DNA from: Bacteroidetes bacterium HGW-Bacteroidetes-12
GTDB lineage: Bacteria > Bacteroidota > Bacteroidia > Flavobacteriales_E > Vicingaceae
Assembly (NCBI GenBank): GCA_002841035.1
Contig: PHDR01000100.1
Coordinates: 1 to 8,589, forward strand
Length of the DNA stretch: 8,589 bases
Direction: 5' to 3'
The position numbers and the translations under genes are program-made. The notes under the pieces are model-generated. The model did no database searches, was not told where the DNA came from, and saw only the letters and a list, made by a program, of their open reading frames with translations. The stretch's first letter is position 1; the number at the start of each line of letters is the position of its first letter. Shown here piece by piece: positions 1-5,886 of this stretch.

Positions 1-298
1 TAAAAAAGAAAACAAACACTCCGATATTAATCAATATTATGGTTATGGAGCTAAATATCAGCTGCTTTCAATTACATTCTTAATTTGTTCGCTTGGTTTG
101 ATGGGATTTCCAATAACTACTTCATTTATTGGTGAAGACCTTATTTTTAGCCACATTCACGAACACCAATATTTGTTAGGATTGTTTGCAGCGTTAAGCT
201 TTGTGATGAGTGGAATTGCTTTAATTCGCTTATATGCTCGCTTATTTTTAGGTCCAGTATTACAACCCATTAAATCTAACCCATTAAAATCATCTTAA
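1..298 (+). CDS. Proton-conducting membrane subunit (NuoL/MrpA superfamily), probable DabB, C-terminal part
   Basis: The frame is open from base 2, so this is the 3' end of a gene that starts before the window; the internal ATG at 98 is not its start. About 98 codons are visible. They contain two membrane segments, one ending in the motif GFPITTSFIGED and one around LLGLFAALSFVMSGIALI, followed by RLYARLFLGP and a short polar tail. The G-F-P...F-x-G/A-E pattern is typical of the last helices of proton-translocating antiporter-like subunits (NuoL, NuoM, MrpA/D, DabB). A true nuoL would normally be followed by nuoM and nuoN. Here two SulP transporters follow, and the protein lacks the long C-terminal lateral-helix extension of NuoL. 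That points to DabB, the membrane partner of DabA (DUF2309) in energy-coupled inorganic-carbon uptake. DabA is not in the window and would be expected upstream. The superfamily is fairly secure; the DabB call is inference. Confidence 0.62.
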   Translation, partial: KKENKHSDINQYYGYGAKYQLLSITFLICSLGLMGFPITTSFIGEDLIFSHIHEHQYLLGLFAALSFVMSGIALIRLYARLFLGPVLQPIKSNPLKSS

Positions 299-314
299 CT
301 TAATTAATAATATG

Positions 315-330
315 ACCGAAATTTATCGGT
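315..330 (+). other. Small hairpin after the DabB-like gene
   Basis: ACCGA (315-319) and TCGGT (326-330) form a 5-bp stem around a 6-nt AT loop, 16 nt after the stop codon. No T-run follows, so it is at best a weak terminator or an RNA 3'-end stabiliser. Confidence 0.25.
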
Positions 331-375
331 AAAACGAAATAACAACCTGATTGTCAATTAAAAAGTCTAATACCT

Positions 376-435
376 TAATGTCTTAACATCTAATGTCTTA
401 ATATCTAATGTATTAATATCTAAATATCTAAATAA
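376..435 (+). repeat. 15-bp tandem repeat, three good copies plus a degenerate fourth
   Basis: Copies at 376-390, 391-405 and 406-420 follow the pattern TAATGTCTTAATATC with one or two changes each. A decayed copy (421-435, TAAATATCTAAATAA) follows. The array sits in the leader of the first SulP gene, ending about 28 nt before its ATG. The unit is not palindromic and there are no spacers, so it is not a CRISPR array. A slippage-prone simple repeat is the plain reading; a role in spacing the promoter is possible but unshown. Confidence 0.75.
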
Positions 436-463
436 TACACTCAAAAACTAAACTAAAAAAAAA

Positions 464-1783
464 ATGAAAAAAACACTTATCTCAGATATTTTAGCAGGTT
501 TAACTGTAAGCTTTGCAGCATTATCTTTAGGAGCGGCTTTTGGCGTAATGTCGGGCAGAGGGGCAATGTCAGGAATGATAGGAGCTGCCATTATTCCCAT
601 TGTTACTTCCCTTTTTGGAGGCACAAGAATCCAGGCATCTGGTCCCACAGCACCAATGACTGCCGTAACAGCACTTATTATCGCTTTTGCCCACGAAACT
701 TTTGCCGATAGCAAATTATTTGCCGAACAATTAATTACCTTAACTATTTTAATGAGTTCCACTTTCATTATTTTAGCAGGAATTTTACGGTTAGGAAAAT
801 TTATTCAATTAGTGCCTCAAGTAGTTGTGCTTGGTTTTATGAACGGAATTGCTGTGTTAATTTGGGTAGATCAAATTAAAAAATTATTTGGATTAGGTGG
901 TGTAAAACCAATTGCTGGGAGCATTACCACCAACGCTTTATTAGCATTTTCATCGCTAGCACTTATTTATTTGGTTCCGTTTACGCTAAAAAAATTAAAT
1001 GTTTCAGGTAATGTTAGACGATTTTTACCAGGCATTTTAATAACCATCATTGTATTTACTATTTTTACTACAGGAACCAACTTAGATGTGGCAAGAGTTC
1101 AATTAGGAGCTGAATTTAAAAATTTTAGTGATTTTACTACTTTAATTACTAATTATTTTCCAACCGAAAGTAGTTTATATACGCCTGAAATGCTGCTTAA
1201 AATATTACCTTTTGCACTACAACTGTGTATGTTAGCTTACTTAGATTCCTTATTAACTAGTTTAGTAGTAGATAAAATGACCAAAGAACCCACTAAACCC
1301 AACAAAGAATTATTGGCTCAAGGCTTAGCAAATGGAATTTCAGGACTATTACAAGGAATACCTGGTGCACAAGCTACCATTCGCTCTGTGTTGTTAATTA
1401 ATGAAGGAGCCAAAACCCGATTAGCAGGTGTGTTGGTTGGTGTGTTTGCTCTGCTTGGGTTTATTGTGTTTAGTAATTTAATAACATTAATAGCTTCTGC
1501 CGTTTTTGTTGGCGTGCTTTTTAAAGCAGGTTTAGATGTGTTTGACCGAGATTTTATAAAAGCCTATTTCAAAAATAAGTGGCATACAAATAAAACTAGA
1601 AATTTACAAGCCCTCTTTATTTTATATACAACTATAGTTACCGTAATAATTGATTTGAATGTAGCCGTTTTCTCTGGAACAATTCTTTACTACTTAGCCA
1701 AAAAATTTATGAATTTTAAAGATGCCGAAGATGATTTTTCGCAAGTAAATAGCGAAGAGTTGTTAGGAATTGTGCAAGAATAA
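464..1783 (+). CDS. SulP family anion transporter without STAS domain, BicA-like (probable bicarbonate transporter)
   Basis: This is an inner-membrane SulP/SLC26 transporter of 439 residues. The transmembrane core is complete: an N-terminal DILAGLTVSF entry, the TM3 half-helix motif SGPTAPMT (59-66), and the TM8 motif D261-S-L-L-T265. TM10 follows with GIPGAQATIR (298-307). By recall of cyanobacterial BicA, Asp258, Thr262 and Thr302 hold Na+, and Thr69-Ala70 lie at the bicarbonate site. Asp261, Thr265 and Thr305 here keep the same spacing, which favours Na+-coupled bicarbonate uptake over sulfate. After the last helix (about residue 415) only some 24 residues remain, so the usual C-terminal STAS domain is absent. 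The final codons lead straight to a clean stop, with no STAS remnant in the next 58 bases. The ATG follows an A-rich leader with no Shine-Dalgarno site, as is normal in this phylum. Family call firm; substrate inferred from residues and neighbours. Confidence 0.9.
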   Translation: MKKTLISDILAGLTVSFAALSLGAAFGVMSGRGAMSGMIGAAIIPIVTSLFGGTRIQASGPTAPMTAVTALIIAFAHETFADSKLFAEQLITLTILMSSTFIILAGILRLGKFIQLVPQVVVLGFMNGIAVLIWVDQIKKLFGLGGVKPIAGSITTNALLAFSSLALIYLVPFTLKKLNVSGNVRRFLPGILITIIVFTIFTTGTNLDVARVQLGAEFKNFSDFTTLITNYFPTESSLYTPEMLLKILPFALQLCMLAYLDSLLTSLVVDKMTKEPTKPNKELLAQGLANGISGLLQGIPGAQATIRSVLLINEGAKTRLAGVLVGVFALLGFIVFSNLITLIASAVFVGVLFKAGLDVFDRDFIKAYFKNKWHTNKTRNLQALFILYTTIVTVIIDLNVAVFSGTILYYLAKKFMNFKDAEDDFSQVNSEELLGIVQE

Positions 1784-1841
1784 GTAAAGTCTTCTGTTTA
1801 ATAGTCGAACTCAGGTTAATATTAAAAAAAATACCCAATAA

Positions 1842-2147
1842 ATGAAAAAAAATGGTTACATAATTGTTTCTTTTATTCTTATTATTACATTGATAAGTAA
1901 TGGGTTATGTTATACAAAAAAAAATAAAAATAATACCAACAACACTTATTTTACTACCAGTGTTTCTACAATAAATTTAGAAGAAAATTTAGAAATAGAA
2001 CCAACCAATGTATTGCTTTTTTTTAATTTTATTCATCTAACCAATTTTACCTATTGCCAACTTACAGCAAATTTATTAATTTCTAAAACAACGCATTGCA
2101 TAACATCTATCCCCATTTATCTTGTTAATTGTGTGTTTATTATTTAA
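1842..2147 (+). CDS. Small hypothetical exported or membrane-anchored protein between the SulP genes
   Basis: I do not recognise this 101-residue protein. It starts with a typical export signal: two lysines, then a hydrophobic run (about residues 6-22, IIVSFILIITLISNGL). It continues with a very Asn/Lys/Thr-rich stretch (KKNKNNTNNT) and an acidic patch (LEENLEIEP), then a Phe/Leu-rich half that ends hydrophobic (YLVNCVFII). Cys23 follows the hydrophobic run, but the sequence before it (SNGL-C) is a poor lipobox, so a lipoprotein is only a weak possibility. Three more cysteines lie in the C-terminal half. It is co-directional with both SulP genes (58 and 83 nt gaps), so probably co-transcribed. 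Nothing else is coded in this interval. Composition is AT-rich like the neighbours, and a chance reading frame cannot be excluded. Confidence 0.5.
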   Translation: MKKNGYIIVSFILIITLISNGLCYTKKNKNNTNNTYFTTSVSTINLEENLEIEPTNVLLFFNFIHLTNFTYCQLTANLLISKTTHCITSIPIYLVNCVFII

Positions 2148-2230
2148 AAACAAGGAAATAATATAGTTTAATTCTACACTATTATTTTAATTTTAAATAA
2201 CAACAAATCAACACATTAACATTATAAATT

Positions 2231-3862
2231 ATGAAAAATATAACACAACCTTTAACAGGGATTAAAGGATTAAAACAAAACTGGAATACCGATATAATAT
2301 CAGGATTTTTAGTATTTTTATTAGCATTGCCTCTAAGTTTAGGCATTGCAAAAGCTAGCGGATTTCCTGCCGCTATGGGCGTTTTAACAGCTATGATAGG
2401 CGGTTTAGTAACCGTATTTTTTAATGTTTCAGCATTATCTATAAAAGGACCAGCAGCAGGATTAATTACCATAGCAGCAGCTTCTGTAACCGATTTTGGA
2501 GGCGATGAACAAGGTTGGAAAATGGCTTGTGGCGTAGTAGTGGTTATGGCTCTTTTTCAAATCTTATTTGGCGTTTTAAAATTTGGAAAATTGAGCGATT
2601 TTTTTCCCCATTCGGCAGTTCACGGAATGTTAGCAGCCATTGGTTTAATAATTATTGCCAAGCAAATTCCTGTTCTATTGGGCGATGACCCTACTTTATA
2701 CAAAGGAGAAGGTCCAGTTCAACTTCTTTTAGATATACCAAAATTTGTGCTAAACGCTCATTGGCACATAGCCGCCATTGGAATTATTGGCTTAATTATT
2801 ATGTTTGTTTTTCCGATGTTAAAAATTAATTTCCTTAAAAAAGTACCTGCCCCAATGATAGTGTTATTGGTAGCCGTTCCGCTAACCATAGTTTGGCATT
2901 TTAGCCAATCCGAACCTACTTATTCGCTAGTTAAAATAGGCGATTTTTGGGGAAGTTTAAATTTTAATGCCGATTTTTCTGGAATAGGCACATTTACCTT
3001 TTGGAAATATGTAGTGATGTTTTTATTTGTTAGCTCTTTAGAATCGTTGCTAACCGTAAAAGCAGTAGATAACCTAGACCCTTACAAAAGAGAATCGAGC
3101 TATAGTGGTGATTTAATAGGACAAGGTGTTGGAAACGCATTAGCTGGTCTTTTGGGTGGCTTACCTATGATTTCGGAAGTGGTAAGAAGTTCCTCAAACA
3201 TTGGATTTGGAGCAAAAACAAAATGGTCAAACTTTTTTCACGGTGCGTTTCTATTGCTTGCTATGCTATTAATTATTCCTGTAATAGAAATGATACCCAA
3301 CTCTGCATTAGCTGCCATGTTAATTTTTGCAGGCTATCGGTTGGCTGCTCCAAAAGAGTTTATCCAAACTTATAAAATTGGTAAAGAACAGTTGGTTATT
3401 TTTAATGTAACCATTATTGTTACGCTTGCCGAAGATTTATTGCTTGGAATAGCTGCGGGTATTTTGGTTAAAATTATTTTTCATTTAATCAATGGAGTAA
3501 AAGTAAAACACTTATTTAAAGCTACTTATACTATTGAAAAACAAGCCAATTATACAAAAATAGTTATAGAAAATGCAGCTATTTTTTCTAATTTAATTTC
3601 ATTTAAAAAAGGAATAACTACTTTGCCAAAACAACAAAAAATTATTGTCGATTTTTCATCGGTAAAATTAATAGATCATTCATTTATGCACTTTATTCAT
3701 CACATTCAACACCAATATAATGATGATGGAGGCGATTTCACAATAATAGGTATGGAGCAGCATAAACCCTTATCAAAGCACCCGTTGGCAACACGAATAT
3801 TGAAATTGAAAAAAGAAAAAAGAAACAAAAAATTTTATAAAAAATATAAAAACATTGCTTAA
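2231..3862 (+). CDS. SulP family anion transporter with C-terminal STAS domain
   Basis: This is a full-length SulP/SLC26 inner-membrane transporter of 543 residues. The core spans about 20-420: TNTDIISG-type entry (here WNTDIISGFLVFLLALPLSLGIA), the TM3 motif SIKGPAAGLI (70-79), the TM8 motif SSLESLLTVKAVDNLDP (268-284) with Glu271, and GGLPMISEVVRSS (309-321). A cytosolic STAS domain covers about 440-525; its central strand and helix are IIVDFSSVKLIDHSFMHFI. The tail is very basic (KLKKEKRNKKFYKKYK). The core has Glu where the upstream SulP has Asp at the TM8 ion site, so the two proteins are different SulP subtypes and not recent duplicates. Close relatives in Bacteroidota are annotated as inorganic anion transporters, often beside carbonic anhydrases. 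Bicarbonate or sulfate are both possible; the BicA-like and DabB-like neighbours favour bicarbonate. The start at 2231 is the first ATG in frame with the conserved N-terminus. Confidence 0.92.
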   Translation: MKNITQPLTGIKGLKQNWNTDIISGFLVFLLALPLSLGIAKASGFPAAMGVLTAMIGGLVTVFFNVSALSIKGPAAGLITIAAASVTDFGGDEQGWKMACGVVVVMALFQILFGVLKFGKLSDFFPHSAVHGMLAAIGLIIIAKQIPVLLGDDPTLYKGEGPVQLLLDIPKFVLNAHWHIAAIGIIGLIIMFVFPMLKINFLKKVPAPMIVLLVAVPLTIVWHFSQSEPTYSLVKIGDFWGSLNFNADFSGIGTFTFWKYVVMFLFVSSLESLLTVKAVDNLDPYKRESSYSGDLIGQGVGNALAGLLGGLPMISEVVRSSSNIGFGAKTKWSNFFHGAFLLLAMLLIIPVIEMIPNSALAAMLIFAGYRLAAPKEFIQTYKIGKEQLVIFNVTIIVTLAEDLLLGIAAGILVKIIFHLINGVKVKHLFKATYTIEKQANYTKIVIENAAIFSNLISFKKGITTLPKQQKIIVDFSSVKLIDHSFMHFIHHIQHQYNDDGGDFTIIGMEQHKPLSKHPLATRILKLKKEKRNKKFYKKYKNIA

Positions 3863-3873
3863 TTGCTCTCATT

Positions 3874-3901
3874 CAGGTATATTAATTAGTGCCTGTTTTT
3901 T
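3874..3901 (+). terminator. Weak rho-independent terminator after the second SulP gene
   Basis: CAGGTAT (3874-3880) pairs with GTGCCTG (3889-3895), with two G-U pairs and an 8-nt loop, and is followed by six T (3896-3901). It starts 12 nt after the stop codon. The stem is short and two pairs are wobbles, so termination is probably partial. This would let some transcripts run on into the porin gene. Confidence 0.45.
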
Positions 3902-3913
3902 AGTTAAAACTTC

Positions 3914-3960
3914 CCGCAGATTTATGCTGATAAAAAAATCATCTATGCGTAAATTTGCGG
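3914..3960. repeat. Long imperfect palindrome upstream of the porin gene
   Basis: Arms 3914-3927 (CCGCAGATTTATGC) and 3947-3960 (GCGTAAATTTGCGG) pair over 14 positions as RNA, two of them G-U. TGAT (3928-3931) and ATCA (3938-3941) extend the stem around an A6 loop, leaving a 5-nt bulge (3942-3946). From memory, similar CCGCAGATTTACGC / CTGCGGA palindromes recur between genes in Bacteroidota, so this may be a decayed dispersed palindromic repeat. Its right arm contributes the -33-like TTTG of the porin promoter candidate. Confidence 0.6.
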
Positions 3961-3983
3961 TATCTTTTATAAAAATAGTTTTG
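3954..3983 (+). promoter_or_regulatory. Candidate Bacteroidota-type promoter for the porin gene
   Basis: TTTG (3954-3957) and TAGTTTTG (3976-3983) match the -33 and -7 elements (TTG, TAnnTTTG) used by the Bacteroidota primary sigma factor, with 18 nt between them. Transcription would start near 3988-3990, giving a leader of about 90 nt. The motif is short and the region AT-rich, so a chance match is possible. Confidence 0.45.
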
Positions 3984-4042
3984 TTTGTTTGAATTGATTT
4001 ACTTTTTCTAAAGTATTCAACATTCAAAACTTAAACAACTTG

Positions 4043-4058
4043 TCCCGACTTCTCGGGA
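4043..4058 (+). promoter_or_regulatory. GC-rich hairpin in the porin leader
   Basis: TCCCGA-CTTC-TCGGGA is a perfect 6-bp stem with a tetraloop, and it is the only GC-rich patch in an AT-rich leader. It ends 23 nt before the porin ATG and has no T-run. It could stabilise the mRNA or affect ribosome access; similar TCCCGA/TCGGGA hairpins are, from memory, common between Bacteroidota genes. Confidence 0.4.
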
Positions 4059-4081
4059 TTCAACATTTATAAATAAAAACA

Positions 4082-5410
4082 ATGAACAAAACAATAACAC
4101 TAATCGTTGTACTACTCAGTTTTCAACTTTTAACCTTAAACGGTGTTGCACAAAAAGCAATACCAACTGGTGATATCAAATTAAATTTAGATACTACTGG
4201 AAACCATTATGTTAAATTTACTTTTTTAGGGCAAGTTTGGGCAAGATATACAGATACAAACCCTGGCTCAACCGTTTTTAACGACCCTGTTTCTGATGTG
4301 TATGACATTGGATTAAGACGCTGGAGATTAAGTTTATATGGACAATTAACCGATAAAGTTTTCTTTTTTACTCAATTTGGGCAGAACAATTACAGTAACC
4401 TATCCAAACGATTTACAGGGTCATTTTTTCACGATGCAGTTGTAGAATATCATTTTCATAAACGCTACCTTCAATGGGGAATGGGCTTATCGGGTGTAAA
4501 CGGACTTTCCCGTTATGCTACGCCAAGTGTAGGAACGATTATGAGTTTAGATGCCCCACTCTATCAGCAAACTACCAATGGAATTAACGACCAATTTTTA
4601 CGAAAATTAAGTATTTATGCCAAAGGAAAAATAAGTAAATTAGATTATCGGATAGCAATAACCGACCCTATGGCGGTGCAAAATGCCAATGCAACAGTAA
4701 ACTCAATATCAGCCGTTTCCGAATTTTCTACCAAGCCACCAAAACCTCAATTTCAAGGTTATTTTATGTGGCAATTTTTAGATGAAGAAAGTAATTTAAC
4801 CCCCTACACCGTTGGTTCTTATTTAGGAAAAAAGAAAGTGTTTAACATTGGTGCAGGATTCATTTTTCAGCAAGATGCCATGTGGCACACCAATTTGGCA
4901 AACGACACACTTAAAGAAAACATGAATTTACTCGCTGTTGATTTGTTTTATGATAGTCCGCTAAGTGAAAAAGGCGATGCTATAACCATCTATGCTTCCT
5001 ACCACAACCTAGATTTTGGTAAAAACTATACCCGAAACATAGGCGTTATGAACCCTGCCACAGGAACAAATGCCAACGGAACATTTAACGGTGCTGGTAA
5101 TGCTTTTCCTATGCTCGGAACTGGTGATGTGTATTATTTGCAAGTAGGCTACAAGCTAAAAGACAATTTATTGCCCAACAACGGAACGCTTCAGCCTTAT
5201 GCAGCTGCTCAATTAGCCGATTTTGATCGATTAAAAGATAAAATGTTGATGCTAGAAGGAGGCGTAAATTATTACCTTCACGGCAAACACAATGCAAAAC
5301 TAACGCTGAATTACCAAAGCCGACCTATTTTTAAAACAGAATTAAATGGTGATATAACCACTAACGAACGCAAAGGAATGTTGCAGTTGCAATATCAAAT
5401 TTCTATTTGA
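4082..5410 (+). CDS. Outer-membrane porin, OprO/OprP-like (Porin_O_P type)
   Basis: This 442-residue protein has a clear Sec signal peptide, with a hydrophobic core around residues 5-19 and likely cleavage after GVA (residue 23). The mature part shows alternating aromatic and polar strands separated by Gly/Asn-rich loops, as in an outer-membrane barrel. Telling stretches are VKFTFLGQVWARYTDTNPG, DIGLRRWRLSLYGQLTDK, VFFFTQFGQNN and the final strand GMLQLQYQISI. The early pattern (a strand with a Trp-x-R motif, then I-G-x-R-R-x-R-L-x-x-x-G) is characteristic of phosphate/polyphosphate-type porins and their Bacteroidota relatives. It would let small anions diffuse into the periplasm. It stands after two SulP transporters in the same orientation, so it may be their outer-membrane partner, although it has its own promoter candidate. 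Pore selectivity cannot be read from the sequence. Confidence 0.8.
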   Translation: MNKTITLIVVLLSFQLLTLNGVAQKAIPTGDIKLNLDTTGNHYVKFTFLGQVWARYTDTNPGSTVFNDPVSDVYDIGLRRWRLSLYGQLTDKVFFFTQFGQNNYSNLSKRFTGSFFHDAVVEYHFHKRYLQWGMGLSGVNGLSRYATPSVGTIMSLDAPLYQQTTNGINDQFLRKLSIYAKGKISKLDYRIAITDPMAVQNANATVNSISAVSEFSTKPPKPQFQGYFMWQFLDEESNLTPYTVGSYLGKKKVFNIGAGFIFQQDAMWHTNLANDTLKENMNLLAVDLFYDSPLSEKGDAITIYASYHNLDFGKNYTRNIGVMNPATGTNANGTFNGAGNAFPMLGTGDVYYLQVGYKLKDNLLPNNGTLQPYAAAQLADFDRLKDKMLMLEGGVNYYLHGKHNAKLTLNYQSRPIFKTELNGDITTNERKGMLQLQYQISI

Positions 5411-5613
5411 TGTGATTATTTATTAACCTATTAACTGGACGATAGAATAAATAAAGATAACAAGAGATAAGTCTTTTTAACTGATAATCAGATTTTTAAT
5501 ATTTTTGTTTTACAATATATTGCCGTCAGGTTAATAAACTATCGTTTTAATGCAACAACACAACAATAGAAAAAAAAAACAAACTAACGACTTACAATAA
5601 CACTAATTTTTTG

Positions 5614-5641
5614 TAACTTTGAACTTGTTATAAAACAAGTT
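5614..5641 (+). promoter_or_regulatory. -7-like element followed at once by an 8-bp palindrome
   Basis: TAACTTTG (5614-5621) fits TAnnTTTG. It is followed directly by AACTTGTT (5622-5629), a 4-nt spacer ATAA, and AACAAGTT (5634-5641). A start site controlled by this element would fall inside the palindrome, the layout of an operator over +1. GTAACTT (5613-5619) could alternatively pair with AAGTTAC (5637-5643). No good -33 element is visible and only the transposase remnant follows, so this may be a relic. Confidence 0.3.
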
Positions 5642-5783
5642 ACATGATGCTAAACTCTCTCCTAATGAGGTTATAATGGGTGATGACATCAATATTATGC
5701 TTGCTGCTACTTTTAATTTCAAAAGAATGATGAACAAATGGAAATCTTCTTTTTTGTTTATTTTTTTATCAACTTTTTTATGA
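5634..5783 (+). pseudogene. 3' remnant of an IS5/IS1182-type transposase gene
   Basis: An open frame of 49 codons ending at TGA (5781-5783) contains MGDDINIMLAATFNFKRMM, starting at the ATG at 5676. The pattern G-D-x-I-N-x-[ML]-L-A-A-x-x-[FW]-N-[FL]-[KR] is what I recall at the extreme C-terminus of IS5/IS1182-group DDE transposases. Nothing of the catalytic DDE core is present, and the frame is closed by a TAA at 5631-5633. In the overlapping +1 frame, LMRL just before a TAA (5674-5676) resembles the N/R-L-K-G residues that usually precede G-D, which would fit a small frameshifting deletion. The TAA and the ATG at 5676 overlap, but I take that as accident. Probably non-functional. Confidence 0.5.
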
Positions 5784-5800
5784 TCTCGAAAATCTATTTT

Positions 5801-5833
5801 TTAAAAACTTTTATTTTAAAATGTAGTTTTTAA
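5801..5833. repeat. AT-rich inverted repeat after the transposase remnant
   Basis: TTAAAAACT (5801-5809) and AGTTTTTAA (5825-5833) are perfect 9-bp inverted arms, with the self-complementary ATTTTAAAAT (5813-5822) between them. It begins 17 nt after the remnant's stop. It may be a transcript end or the right end of the lost insertion element; AT-only stems are weak evidence. Confidence 0.4.
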
Positions 5834-5854
5834 GGCTCAAATAAATATGTTTTG

Positions 5855-5862
5855 TAAATTTG
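5855..5862 (+). promoter_or_regulatory. -7-like promoter element of the DUF1573 gene
   Basis: TAAATTTG fits TAnnTTTG and lies 24 nt before the ATG at 5887, implying a leader of about 20 nt. I find no TTG at the proper -33 spacing, so the call is tentative. Confidence 0.3.
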
Positions 5863-5886
5863 TAAAAATCTAAAACCATAAAAATT

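Larger units (their letters stand above)
5411..5886. other. Gene-poor gap with repeats and transposase debris
   Basis: This 476-base stretch contains no convincing intact gene. Two 11-bp inverted arms, TTTATTAACCT (5419-5429) and AGGTTAATAAA (5528-5538), lie 98 nt apart, each near a CGATAG / CTATCG pair (5440-5445 and 5539-5544). The palindrome CTGATAATCAG is at 5481-5491, and a -7-like TATTTTTG at 5500-5507 has no clear -33 partner. Next come a palindrome, a transposase remnant and an AT-rich hairpin, listed separately. The region looks like an old insertion site that has decayed. Confidence 0.6.

Noticed and set aside
376..435. CRISPR array
   Set aside because: The units are 15 bp, directly adjacent and non-palindromic, with no spacers.
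1811..1821. TCAGGTTAATA shared with 5526-5536
   Set aside because: An 11-bp AT-rich match occurs readily by chance over this length, and the flanks do not match.
2182..2472. Minus-strand open frame across the start of the second SulP gene
   Set aside because: It is antisense to a strongly conserved coding region and has no family features. The same holds for the minus-strand frames at 448-768, 5109-5297 and 6133-6384 and the plus-strand frame at 7366-7605.
5644..5676. Ten-codon leader peptide (MMLNSLLMRL) whose stop overlaps the ATG of the following frame
   Set aside because: The following frame looks like a transposase remnant with no functional gene, so the overlap is most simply a product of a small deletion.
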